48,487 nt of DNA. Origin: Pseudomonadota bacterium (GTDB lineage Bacteria > Desulfobacterota > Anaeroferrophillalia > Anaeroferrophillales > Tharpellaceae). The stretch spans positions 1-48,487 of the forward strand of contig DSCM01000036.1 in the NCBI GenBank assembly GCA_011049115.1, given 5' to 3'. Positions within the stretch are counted from its first letter, which is position 1, and each line of letters begins with the position of its first letter. This document shows positions 17,911 to 26,084 of the stretch, one piece after another. Below the pieces are notes generated by a model. That model worked only from the letters and a program-made list of their open reading frames with translations, was not told the origin of the DNA and made no database searches. Made by a program: the position numbers and the translations under genes.

Positions 17911-19386
17911 CTAGCCTGAAATCTGGATGCTTGGGTTATCTTGAAGTGGAGGGAAGCTTGCGTCTTCGGGGGTGCAGATCTGGTTACGGCCGGCGTTTTT
18001 GGCCTTATACAGGCAAGCGTCGATTTGTTGGAGGAAGTTTTCCAGAGGCAGTTCTTCGTTGAATTCGCTGATTCCGAAACTGGCGCTGATGTGAACGTCT
18101 AACTGATCCCGGACCGTGAAGGGATGGTCCGCCAGTTTCTGTTTGAGACGAGAAGCGAGTTCAAAGGCTTGAGGCAAAGCGGTTTCCGGGAATAAAATCA
18201 GAAATTCCTCGCCGCCCCAGCGGCCGATTTCATCGGTACCGCGGAGGCTGGATCGCAAAAGATCGGCCAACTCGACCAGTATCCGGTCACCTGCGGGATG
18301 GCCGTAACTATCGTTGATCTCCTTGAAATAATCGATGTCGAGCATCAGGGCGCTGAACACGCTCGGTTTGCGTTTGCAGCGATAAATCTCCTGTTCCAGA
18401 CGCTGAACCATGGCCCGGCGATTCAGGAGAGAGGTCAGATAGTCGGTGCGGGCGGTAAGCGCCAATTCTTTTTCCACCAGCTCACGGCGTTGCATTTCCT
18501 CGCGCAGTTCCTGATTGGCCTGTTTCAGGTTTTCGGTTCTTTCGTTGATGCGATGTTCAAGATTCTCATTGGCGGCGACCAGTTTCTGTTGGGCCTCCAG
18601 GTTTTGCCGTCGGCTGGCTTCCAGGTTGTTGGCTATGCGATCGAAGGCCAGGGCCAGCAGGTCGAGTTCATCTTCGGTCGGGGAGAGAATGGGTTGAATG
18701 GTCTGATGCAGGTTTTCGTCCGCGATTTCACTGCAACGGTTGATCAGCGCGTTGATCTTGCCGGTGAAATGTCGGGCCAGGAAAAAACTGAAGCCGGCCG
18801 ACAGGAATAAAGACAATAACAGAAAAAAGAGCCCGGCCAGGCGGATGTAGAGAAACTTGCTTTTGACATCATCGGCCCGCATGTCGATACCGATCAGAAA
18901 TCTGCCTTGGCCGTTTTTCAAGGGGGAATATCCGGACAGGAAGCTGCCCCATTTGTCGGTATAGATTTTACTGTCCACGGCGGGGCGGATAAAACCCTCC
19001 AGCATCTCATTGACCTTCTCCGGGTAAATTTCGCCGGGAGGCACCGGGGTAGGGCCGGAATCAATGACGAAGCGCACCTGGTCACCGTCCTTGCGCATGA
19101 TGTAAATAAAAGCGATGTCGGGATTGGTCGCGACTATTTCTCTGAGTTTACGCAATTGTTTCCGGTAAAGCTCGCGGTCCGCGTCGGCAGGTTCACGCAA
19201 TTGATCCAGCTCCTCGACCTGGTAATCGCGACTGATCATAGCGGCGCTGTTTTTCAGGCGGGATTGCAGACTCTGCATGAGGTTCGTCAAGGCGCTCTGA
19301 TAAAAATAGGTGCCGATGCTGCCGGAAACCACAGCGATCGTCAGAAAGTGGGAGAGAAACAGTTTTAAACGGATTGAAAACCGCAT
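17911..19386 (-). CDS. Membrane-bound sensor diguanylate cyclase
   Basis: This 491-residue protein has a membrane helix at about 9-30 and a periplasmic sensor domain (about 31-180) with IAFIYIMRKDGD and a SGYSPLKN segment, as in Cache-type sensors. A second helix, a HAMP-like linker and a coiled coil follow, then a GGDEF domain. The catalytic loop is RWGGEEF and an RGTD I-site stands five residues before it, so product inhibition is expected. It should make cyclic di-GMP in response to an outside signal. The ATG at 19386 follows AGGG by a normal spacing; an in-frame extension to 19449 lacks support. Confidence 0.9.
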   Translation of the reverse strand: MRFSIRLKLFLSHFLTIAVVSGSIGTYFYQSALTNLMQSLQSRLKNSAAMISRDYQVEELDQLREPADADRELYRKQLRKLREIVATNPDIAFIYIMRKDGDQVRFVIDSGPTPVPPGEIYPEKVNEMLEGFIRPAVDSKIYTDKWGSFLSGYSPLKNGQGRFLIGIDMRADDVKSKFLYIRLAGLFFLLLSLFLSAGFSFFLARHFTGKINALINRCSEIADENLHQTIQPILSPTEDELDLLALAFDRIANNLEASRRQNLEAQQKLVAANENLEHRINERTENLKQANQELREEMQRRELVEKELALTARTDYLTSLLNRRAMVQRLEQEIYRCKRKPSVFSALMLDIDYFKEINDSYGHPAGDRILVELADLLRSSLRGTDEIGRWGGEEFLILFPETALPQAFELASRLKQKLADHPFTVRDQLDVHISASFGISEFNEELPLENFLQQIDACLYKAKNAGRNQICTPEDASFPPLQDNPSIQISG

Positions 19387-19571
19387 GTTTTTCCCTTGGT
19401 GATTGAATGAATAAGGCATAGTGATGTGATTAAGTCGGAAAATCGGCAACGCCCCAACTAGTAAATAATTTTTCCCCTGTCAAAGGGATTTTACGCCGAT
19501 AGGCAATGGGGGCATGCGGAAGATGGTCGCGAAGACCGTGAGGCCTGGCATGTGGACAAAAGCATTCCGGA

Positions 19572-20717
19572 CTATCTTGCGGGCTCCTGCAACGCGCCCA
19601 AAGCCCGATCGTAGCCGGTCATTTCCAGGTAGCCGTGACCGTTGGTTTCGCGGCCGACCGGATCCCTGCCGGTGACGCTGACCGCTCCCTCCCAGTAGTT
19701 GGTTTGAGTGGTCACGTCGGTCTGCATTTCCTGATCGGCCAGCAGGGCCTTAATCTGCAGTTGTAAAGGCCGTGGCTCAGTAAGTCTGATCTGCCAATGG
19801 AGCGGATATTCGGCTCCGCTTTTTGGGCTGCGCCAGGTTTTTCCCGGAATCAGGCTGAATTCCGCAGCGGTCAAGTGGTGCGAGCGTCCGTCGGCGAAAA
19901 TCCAGGTGCCGCTTGAGGTCGGATCCTGACCGCCTTTTTTCAGACGCATGCGATAGAGCATCAGGGCGCTGCCGTCATCGAAATGGAAGGCGAACCAGTC
20001 CCAGCCGGCTTGCTCCGGGCCCAGTTGGTTGGTGGCGAATTCCCGATCAAGCCAGCTCAGGCTGTGAACCGCCAGACTTCTTCCCGCCATTTCCAGCTTT
20101 CCTGTTCCCGTTAAACGCGGCCAGGAATAATAATGCGAAGCTTGTCCCGGTCTCGATCCCTTGGCGCTCAGACCGCGGTCGCCGTTTAAAATCGGCGGAT
20201 AGGTTGGTTTAAGTTCGAGGACCAGTTCATAGTCTGGGGTCAAAGCCCTTAATTCGAGCGCCTGTTTTTCTTCGCTCCAGGCTATTCGGCTGCCTTTGAG
20301 CCAGGTTTCCATGCCGTTTTCCCGGGCTCCGGCGAGTCCCGGTCCGGCCCGGCTGATGTCCTGGTGGGCATAGAATTTTTTTTCCTCGAGATCAGTCAAC
20401 CCGCAGTGGAGCATGTAGAGGTCGCGCAGTTGCCAGGGATTGGTCTCGGCCGGGTTCGGTTGTTCCGTGATTCCCTGGCGGAAAATAGTGAATTGATAAC
20501 CGAAATGACGGTCTTCCGGCGTCGTCAGGCGGCCGGTGACATACCACCATTCGGTCTGGTACTTAGGGTGACTGCCGTGATCCTCGGGGAAGGAAAAATT
20601 ATAAGGGCTCAGGGCCTTTTCCCAGGCGGTGAGAGGGACTGCGACAGTCAGGCCGAGCAGCAGCGTGGTCAAGGCTGAAAGCAGACGACGGATTAATCCA
20701 GCATAAGCCCTAGGCAT
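19572..20717 (-). CDS. AttH/CrtC-like lipocalin-fold protein
   Basis: This 381-residue protein has an N-terminal signal or anchor segment (about 10-30). The two lipocalin-like halves of the CrtC/AttH family (PF07143) follow. The seen motifs are HPKYQTEWWYVTGRL, FGYQFTIFR and WDWFAFHFDDGSALMLYRMR, the family's signature regions. CrtC enzymes hydrate carotenoids, but most bacterial members next to an ABC exporter are called AttH and have no proven reaction. The gene begins two bases after the permease stop, so it is part of the ABC operon and is likely its periplasmic partner. Confidence 0.85.
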   Translation of the reverse strand: MPRAYAGLIRRLLSALTTLLLGLTVAVPLTAWEKALSPYNFSFPEDHGSHPKYQTEWWYVTGRLTTPEDRHFGYQFTIFRQGITEQPNPAETNPWQLRDLYMLHCGLTDLEEKKFYAHQDISRAGPGLAGARENGMETWLKGSRIAWSEEKQALELRALTPDYELVLELKPTYPPILNGDRGLSAKGSRPGQASHYYSWPRLTGTGKLEMAGRSLAVHSLSWLDREFATNQLGPEQAGWDWFAFHFDDGSALMLYRMRLKKGGQDPTSSGTWIFADGRSHHLTAAEFSLIPGKTWRSPKSGAEYPLHWQIRLTEPRPLQLQIKALLADQEMQTDVTTQTNYWEGAVSVTGRDPVGRETNGHGYLEMTGYDRALGALQEPAR

Positions 20718-20719
20718 GT

Positions 20720-23248
20720 TCAGCGCTCCCGCATCTGGAATGAAGGCTGGGTTGAAGCAATGCGCCAGGCCGGGTAGAGACCGGCGGCCAGGGAGGCCAG
20801 GATGGTGATTGCGATTGTGGCCGGATAGAGTAGCAAATCGATGGAAAAATCAATACTCCAGCCGAAGGACTTGAGGTTGATGACCTTGATTAAAATCCAG
20901 GCCAGCAGCGGGCCGGTCAGAGCGGCGCCGATGGCGGCGAGCAGACCTAAAGTCAGGGAATGGCCGAGAGCAATGCCGAAAACCTCCTTGCGACTTAATC
21001 CTAGCGCCCGCAGAATGCCGTATTCCCGCTCGTTTTCCAGATAGATCGCGAGCAGGGCGCTGATGATGCCGAAAAAAGCCACAAAAATTGCGATCAGGCG
21101 AGTGCTGAGAGTAATCGCGAAACTGCGGTCGAAAATCTCCATGATCCGCTTTTTCAAATCATGATTGGCATAGACTTTACAACTGTAGAGAGCGATCTTT
21201 TTCTCTAAAACGGCGGTAAAATCGCGGCGGTCGCTTGTGGGGGCGAGAAAGAGGGCCAGGGAATTCACGCGGTCGTTTCCGATCAGTTCTTGCAGGTTGG
21301 CGAAATCCATTAAGATTACCCCGTGTTCGGTGACGTAGTCGCGGAACACGGCGGTCACCGTGAACTCACGGCGTTCGTTGAGACCATTCAAGGTCAGCCG
21401 TTGGCCGGGTTGCAACCGATGTTTGCGGGCCAGGGTTTCCGAAATCATGACCGCGCCCCGGCTGACTTCGAGCCAGGGATCGGGGCTGTTTTGCGCGCTG
21501 AAATGGTAGCTTGAGTATTTGCCCAGAACCTGGCTGTCGACTCCGGTCAGGCGAATCAGACGCTGGTTGAATTGATAGCGCAGGTTGCGGTAGCGGTTGG
21601 CGGCGACGACCTCGGGTAGCCGTGAAAGTTCACTGACCAGTTCTTGCTCAAGCAGGCTGGCATCATAATCACGGTCGCTGTCGGTGATGTAAAAATCACC
21701 CTGAATGCTGTGGTTGAACCAGTTGGTGACGGTCGCGCGAAAGGATCCGATCATCAGCGAAATCGCCAGTGACATTGAGAGCGCCACCATCAGGGCGGCG
21801 ACCGCCGGGGCGCTGCGGCTCAGGGAGCGGCGGACCGCCCCGACGGCCAGCCGCCATTTGAGATTGGGTAAATGCGGCCCGAGCCGGGACAAAGTCCGCT
21901 CTATGCCGTATGGCGTCAGCAGGGAAGAACCCAGGCAGATGCCAAAGGCCGCGGCGAAACCGAAATGGGGTGTTTCCCCGGGCAGATAGGCGATGGCCAG
22001 GGAGACTGTGATAATCAGCAGGCCCAGCCCGAAGTTAAGCTTGCGGCGGCGAAAGGTGCGGTCCTCGCCTCGTCGCCGGGAAAGCAGGGAAAGGATTGAA
22101 TTGCGGCGGATTTCCAGCAGGGGGAAAAAAGCGGCGGCCCAGGCGGAGCCGATGCCGATAGTGAGCCCTCGCAGATAAAAACTGAAGTTCAGCCGGGGCA
22201 GGGAGGAACGCAGGAAAAAATAAAGATCCGAGATGGTCTGGTTGATGATGTTGAGTGAATAGCCCGCCAGGACGTAACCCAGGCCAAGACCCAGAAGCGA
22301 ACCGAAGCCGGCGACCAGGCTGATTTCAATCAGCAGGGCGACGGTCAGCTGGTGGCGTGAAAAACCCAGGGTCAGCAGAACGCCGATTTCCCGGCGGCGT
22401 TGCAGCAGGGAAAAAAGAATGGTGTTGTAAACCAGGTAGAAGCCGACGAACAATGAGAGCAGGCTTAAGGCGGTCAGATTGAGATTGAAGGAATCGAGCA
22501 TGGCTGTATGAATGCGGGCCTGATCGCCGGTGGTGGTCAGCTGCACATGGGCGGGCAGGAGCTTTCTGAGCTCGGCCTCGGAAAACTGTCGGGCGGAGAC
22601 GGTTGGTAAGGGTGTTGCTTCCGGCAGGATCAATTCCAGTTTTTTGAGCAGGCCGGCTCCCTGAAGAAGCTCCTGGGTCCAGGAAAGGTCGCCGAAGACC
22701 ACGCGCTTTTCGGGGTTCTGATGCATGTCGACGGTGCCGAGCAGACGCAGGTTCAGTTCTCCCCCGGTCCGGCCGCCGTTGTCAAGCCGCAGACGGCCGT
22801 CGGCCGTGGCCAGGCGGGCGGCTGCCGGAGAGGCCAGGACCAGTCCCGGTTCGCTGATGAAACGCAGCAGCTCTTCAGGTTTGAGTTTGTTTTCTATCAG
22901 GGGATTGAGCTCGCGGGCGGCAAAGGGATCAATGCCGATCACGCTGAGAACCTGACCGTCAACACTCAGTTCGCCTTCCACCAGGGGGGCTATTTTCAGG
23001 CCGGGCAGTTTTTTGACCAGCTCAACATAAAGGTTCTCGTCGAGGCGGCCGGAGGCGGTAGAAATTTCGTGAGTGGCCCGGCCTGAGAGCACCCGGGTCG
23101 CACTGGTGAAGGAATTCAGGGCGGCTTGATTGGCCAGGTAGATTCCGGAAACCATGGTGACCCCGAGAGCGACTCCGAGAATCCAGAGCAGGGTCGGCAG
23201 TGGGCGCCGGCGATGGTGCCGAAGAAAGGCTATGAGGAGTTTAAACAT
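20720..23248 (-). CDS. FtsX-family ABC transporter permease (AttFG-like)
   Basis: This 842-residue permease joins two FtsX units in one chain. It has a first helix near 14-34, a large periplasmic domain, a helix group at about 255-370, a middle pair near 400-450, a second soluble part, and the last helix group at about 715-835. The [15 protein letters not shown] and [13 protein letters not shown] segments are the coupling-helix regions before FtsX cores. The ATG at 23248 was preferred over an in-frame ATG six codons upstream; it overlaps the ATPase stop by eight bases. In the LolCDE/MacB/Att class such proteins act on lipids or lipoproteins by mechanotransmission. Confidence 0.87.
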   Translation of the reverse strand: MFKLLIAFLRHHRRRPLPTLLWILGVALGVTMVSGIYLANQAALNSFTSATRVLSGRATHEISTASGRLDENLYVELVKKLPGLKIAPLVEGELSVDGQVLSVIGIDPFAARELNPLIENKLKPEELLRFISEPGLVLASPAAARLATADGRLRLDNGGRTGGELNLRLLGTVDMHQNPEKRVVFGDLSWTQELLQGAGLLKKLELILPEATPLPTVSARQFSEAELRKLLPAHVQLTTTGDQARIHTAMLDSFNLNLTALSLLSLFVGFYLVYNTILFSLLQRRREIGVLLTLGFSRHQLTVALLIEISLVAGFGSLLGLGLGYVLAGYSLNIINQTISDLYFFLRSSLPRLNFSFYLRGLTIGIGSAWAAAFFPLLEIRRNSILSLLSRRRGEDRTFRRRKLNFGLGLLIITVSLAIAYLPGETPHFGFAAAFGICLGSSLLTPYGIERTLSRLGPHLPNLKWRLAVGAVRRSLSRSAPAVAALMVALSMSLAISLMIGSFRATVTNWFNHSIQGDFYITDSDRDYDASLLEQELVSELSRLPEVVAANRYRNLRYQFNQRLIRLTGVDSQVLGKYSSYHFSAQNSPDPWLEVSRGAVMISETLARKHRLQPGQRLTLNGLNERREFTVTAVFRDYVTEHGVILMDFANLQELIGNDRVNSLALFLAPTSDRRDFTAVLEKKIALYSCKVYANHDLKKRIMEIFDRSFAITLSTRLIAIFVAFFGIISALLAIYLENEREYGILRALGLSRKEVFGIALGHSLTLGLLAAIGAALTGPLLAWILIKVINLKSFGWSIDFSIDLLLYPATIAITILASLAAGLYPAWRIASTQPSFQMRER

Positions 23249-23921
23249 CGGGCAGCAGCCGGCCATCGATGATTTTTAGACGTCGACTGCAGACCGAAGC
23301 CGCTTCCCGGCTATGGGTGACCATTACGAGTGCGGTGTTGAAGCGGTCGCAGATTTCGTTCATCAGGCTAACGATATGCAGTCCGGTGTCGAGATCAAGG
23401 TTGCCGGTCGGTTCGTCGGCCAGAATCAGACGGGGTTTTTTGACCAGGGCCCGAATTACGGCGGCGCGTTGCTGCTCGCCGCCGGAAACTTCTTCCGGGT
23501 AACGGTCAAGCTGGTCGCAGATACCGGCTTCACGGCAAAGTTCCATCATCAGGCCGTGGTCGTCATGGCCGAGCAGTTCCATCGGCAGGCAGATGTTTTC
23601 CCTCAGGGTCAAGGTCGGTAAAAGGTTGAAAAACTGAAAAATAAAGCCGAGGTCGCGTCGCCGATAGCGGGTGGCGTCGTTTTCCGAGAAGTCTTCAGCC
23701 GCGCGGTCGTCGATGGTCAGGCGACCGCCGCTGGGCTTGTCGATCAGGGCCAGCAGGTTGAGCAGGGTTGATTTGCCGGAGCCGCTTTTGCCGAGCAGGG
23801 CCAAACGCTCGCCCGGCTTGATAACCAGATCTATTTGTGTGAGCGCGGTGACCGGCACGGCGCCTGGGTAGATTTTGGAAATCTTTTCCAGGGTGATCAT
23901 GGCGTTGTCTGCATCGTTCAT
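23241..23921 (-). CDS. ABC transporter ATPase, LolD/MacB-like
   Basis: This 226-residue ATPase has Walker A ([11 protein letters not shown]), the Q-loop region [13 protein letters not shown], the signature [12 protein letters not shown], Walker B ([10 protein letters not shown]) and the H-loop VMVTHS. This is the MacB/LolD subgroup, which drives FtsX-type permeases. It heads the three-gene operon with the permease and the AttH-like protein. A second possible start is the ATG at 23900; neither has a clear ribosome site. Confidence 0.92.
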   Translation of the reverse strand: MNDADNAMITLEKISKIYPGAVPVTALTQIDLVIKPGERLALLGKSGSGKSTLLNLLALIDKPSGGRLTIDDRAAEDFSENDATRYRRRDLGFIFQFFNLLPTLTLRENICLPMELLGHDDHGLMMELCREAGICDQLDRYPEEVSGGEQQRAAVIRALVKKPRLILADEPTGNLDLDTGLHIVSLMNEICDRFNTALVMVTHSREAASVCSRRLKIIDGRLLPDV

Positions 23922-23942
23922 GTTTGCTGGGCCCAGAGTGCG

Positions 23943-23977
23943 AAAAAAAGCCGGGTCGAGAGTTGCACTCGACCCGG
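23943..23977 (-). terminator. Rho-independent terminator after the seleno-peroxiredoxin gene
   Basis: A perfect 10-base stem (CCGGGTCGAG at 23951-23960 with CTCGACCCGG at 23968-23977) closes a 7-base loop. On the minus strand a run of seven T follows (23943-23949). It lies 10 bases after the peroxiredoxin stop and separates it from the ABC operon. Confidence 0.92.
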
Positions 23978-23987
23978 TCGGATGAGT

Positions 23988-24722
23988 TTAATCTTCAAAA
24001 GCCATACTGGTTTTCCAGACCTTCCAGACGTTGCCGACCAGATCGGGGCCTGGTTGCAGAGTTATTTTCCCGGGTTTCCAGCAGGCCGGAGTGGCTTCGC
24101 TGCCCCGGCTGGCCCGAATCAGCTGAAAAGCCTCAAGCTGGCGAAAGGTTTCAAGAATGTTGCGGCCGATCGGAGGCGTCAGAACTTCATAGCCCTGAAT
24201 GATGCCGTCGGGATCGATAATGAAACGGCCCCGGTTTTCGACTCCGGCCGCCTCGTCAAAAACGCCGTAAACGCGGCCGACCTGTCCGCCGGCATCGGAA
24301 AGCATGGGAAAAGGAATGCCGCCCTCGACCATTAAGGCGAGTTCCTTTTCGTCCCACATCTTGTGAACGAACATGCTGTCGATGCTCATGGTTAAAACCT
24401 CGACCCCCATTTTTTGCAGGGCGGCATATTTTTCGGCAACTGCCGAAAGCTCGGTGGCTCAGACAAAAGTGAAATCACCGGGATAGAAACAGAGCAGCAC
24501 CCATTTCCCCAGATAATCGGAGAGTTTGACGTTGACAAATTTCCCTTTTAAATATGCGGGGGCGACGAAATCTGGGGCTTTGCGACCTACTTGGAGCATG
24601 GGTTTGATCTCCTTTGCCGGGTTGGGGCTCTTGGGTTCATTTGTTGGTCTGACGGTTTCCTCGGCCTCGCCCACCGGTCCTCCGGTGGGCCGGGCGCAGC
24701 CGACGGCCATTTCTTCGGGCAT
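23988..24722 (-). CDS. Selenocysteine-containing peroxiredoxin (Prx1/AhpC type)
   Basis: Read through one in-frame TGA (24459-24461), the gene encodes 244 residues. The TGA is codon 88 and sits exactly at the peroxidatic Cys of peroxiredoxins: the protein reads PGDFTFV-U-ATELS, where homologues have FVC-P/A-TE. After it, the frame continues as a full Prx1 domain ([21 protein letters not shown]). A SECIS hairpin follows the TGA. The enzyme should reduce hydrogen peroxide or organic peroxides. I chose the ATG at 24722 because of a strong AGGAGG; the ATG at 24599 also has AAGGAG and would remove a 41-residue Pro/Glu-rich leader that I recall in related proteins. The usual resolving Cys motif VCP is absent; Cys214 lies three residues later (ATPACW). 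Confidence 0.93.
24431..24461 (-). promoter_or_regulatory. SECIS element of the peroxiredoxin gene
   Basis: Ten bases after the UGA, TTTCGGC (24442-24448) pairs perfectly with GCCGAAA (24431-24437) around the loop AGTT. This is a 7-base stem with a GU in its loop, placed where bacterial SelB needs it. It supports reading of the UGA as selenocysteine. Confidence 0.8.
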
Positions 24723-24750
24723 GATTTCCTCCTTGATTCTTATGGCGGAG

Positions 24751-24847
24751 CAGCTTGCTTTCGGGATTCGCTATGCGAATGAGAGCCAAAGTGCTCCATG
24801 GTTATTCTTTAAGCTGTAACTGAATGGCGCGCAATTTAAGCAAGCTG
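24751..24847. repeat. Inverted repeats upstream of the peroxiredoxin gene
   Basis: CAGCTTGCTT (24751-24760) and its exact reverse complement AAGCAAGCTG (24838-24847) flank 77 bases. Inside them a second inverted repeat, ATTCGC-TAT-GCGAAT (24766-24780), ends 44 bases before the ATG. The outer arms could fold the leader into a long-range stem; the inner one could be an operator. No clear promoter was seen in the 136-base gap after the yedE pair. Confidence 0.5.
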
Positions 24848-24858
24848 AATCGTGGTCA

Positions 24859-25383
24859 TCATAGTTTTTTCTTTTCAAAAAAGACGAACATGGCCAGGGT
24901 AAAGACGGCGAGGACGATGATTACCAGCCAGTGACTGACGCCGAGCAGCTGCGGCAGGGTGACCTTGCCGAAATTACCCAAGGGGATGATGTGGGTTTTC
25001 ATGAAGGGATAAACCAGGGCGTAGGCAAAGCCTCCGGCCAGCATGCCGAAAATCCCCCAGATGCCGTCAAGACGTCCTTCGCCCACTGCTCCGACCGCGG
25101 TTCCCGGACAATAGCCGAGCAGCGCCCAGCCGATTCCAAATAATGAACCACCGATGACCTGGGCTCCGATGGAGGTTCCCTTGAGACTCATCTTGATCTG
25201 GCCCAGGTCGTAAAGCAGATGAATGCCGATCGCGGCGACGATGATCGAAGTGAGCATGAATTTGAAAATCGTCATGTCGCGAAAACGCAGGGCTCCAACC
25301 TGTTTGTCGTAACTCAGAACCTGGGCTTTCTGCAGAAGAAAGCCGAAAATAATGCCGGTGATCAGGCCGGATAGCAGCGTCAT
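24859..25383 (-). CDS. YeeE/YedE family transporter, C-terminal-type half
   Basis: This 174-residue membrane protein has about five helices. Its conserved motif GYCPGT (Cys92) is the signature of the second half of YeeE/YedE proteins, which take up thiosulfate or related sulfur species through a chain of cysteines. In many bacteria, as here, the two halves are separate genes (PmpA/PmpB-like). Its ATG overlaps the TGA of the first half by four bases, so the two are made together. A link to selenium uptake (YedE is also named in selenium metabolism) is possible but not shown. Confidence 0.85.
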   Translation of the reverse strand: MTLLSGLITGIIFGFLLQKAQVLSYDKQVGALRFRDMTIFKFMLTSIIVAAIGIHLLYDLGQIKMSLKGTSIGAQVIGGSLFGIGWALLGYCPGTAVGAVGEGRLDGIWGIFGMLAGGFAYALVYPFMKTHIIPLGNFGKVTLPQLLGVSHWLVIIVLAVFTLAMFVFFEKKKL

Positions 25384-25916
25384 GAGCGCCCTCCTTCAGA
25401 AAAACCATAAATCAGGTTGGCAACCAAAGCGCCGATCAGAAAAAAACCGCCGAGAGCGATAAATCCGCTGATTGAAAGTTGAGCCAGACCGCTCAACCCG
25501 TGGCCGCTGGGTCAGCCTCCGGCCAGACGGGCGCCGACCATGCCGATGAGCCCGCCGACAAAGGCGACCAGCCCGCGCTGGCCGGCTCCGGGGCCGAATC
25601 GATGTCGCCACATGTCGGGAACCGCCTGAAGCTTGAACGCCCCTGAAAGTCTGGCCGCGATAAGAGCTCCAAGAAAAATTCCGATGACGAACATCAGTTG
25701 CCAGTCGGGCAGGGCGCCGGCGCCATACTTGCCGTTACTGGTGGTGAAGTATTCATAGTTCGAGGTCTCGATGCCGAGGCTTTCCATGATGGCTGCGCTC
25801 AGGCGGGGAAAGGTGGTCGAGGTGCCGAAAAATTTGCCGGTGAACAATGCCGATAAGATCAGCAGAATTCCGGCCAGAGCCCCGGCCAGGTAGGGATTCC
25901 AGGTTTTTCTGAACAT
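25380..25916 (-). CDS. YeeE/YedE family transporter first half, with in-frame Sec
   Basis: Read through a TGA at 25512-25514, the gene encodes 178 residues. Codon 135 is the TGA, and the protein reads RLAGG-U-PSGHGLSG. In ordinary YeeE/YedE proteins this place holds the essential Cys of the AGGC-x-SGHG motif. Downstream of the TGA the frame continues with a further helix (ISGFIALGGFFLIGALVANLIYG) and ends in a four-base overlap with the next half. A strong SECIS hairpin follows the TGA. The start has AGGAG six bases upstream. The Sec would sit in the substrate path that passes sulfur or selenium through the membrane (inference). Confidence 0.9.
25478..25514 (-). promoter_or_regulatory. SECIS element of the yedE-like gene
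   Basis: Fourteen bases after the UGA, GTTGAGC (25491-25497) pairs perfectly with GCTCAAC (25478-25484) around the loop GGTCTG. The stem can be lengthened by G-U pairs. The GGUCUG loop matches, as I recall it, the loop of the E. coli fdhF SECIS that SelB binds. Confidence 0.85.
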
Positions 25917-25972
25917 GACTTCTCCTTGATGGTTTCGGGTTGTTTCCTGGGGGCGGATGGCTTGTAACCGTT

Positions 25973-26000
25973 ATTATACAAGATAAAATTATTATTTCAA
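25973..26000 (-). promoter_or_regulatory. Strong sigma-70 promoter of the yedE pair
   Basis: TTGAAA (25995-26000) is followed after 16 bases by a perfect TATAAT (25973-25978) on the minus strand, about 55 bases before the ATG. Its spacer contains the near-palindrome AAATTATTATTT (25986-25997), which resembles the AT-rich element before the peroxidase gene and could be a PerR/Fur-type site. Confidence 0.65.
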
Positions 26001-26045
26001 ATAGTGACGGCTTTTAATATCGATTTTTCGAATAGGTAAGCGCTG

Positions 26046-26072
26046 AAAAAAAGTCAATCCGGGCACCGGATT
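26046..26072 (-). terminator. Rho-independent terminator after catalase
   Basis: AATCCGG (26056-26062) and CCGGATT (26066-26072) form a perfect 7-base stem with a 3-base loop. On the minus strand, three bases later, seven T follow (26046-26052). It is 13 bases after the catalase stop. Confidence 0.88.
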
Positions 26073-26084
26073 TCGTCAAATCTT

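Noticed and set aside
26046-26072. The hairpin after catalase as an operator
   Set aside because: A perfect stem followed by seven T on the coding strand is an intrinsic terminator.
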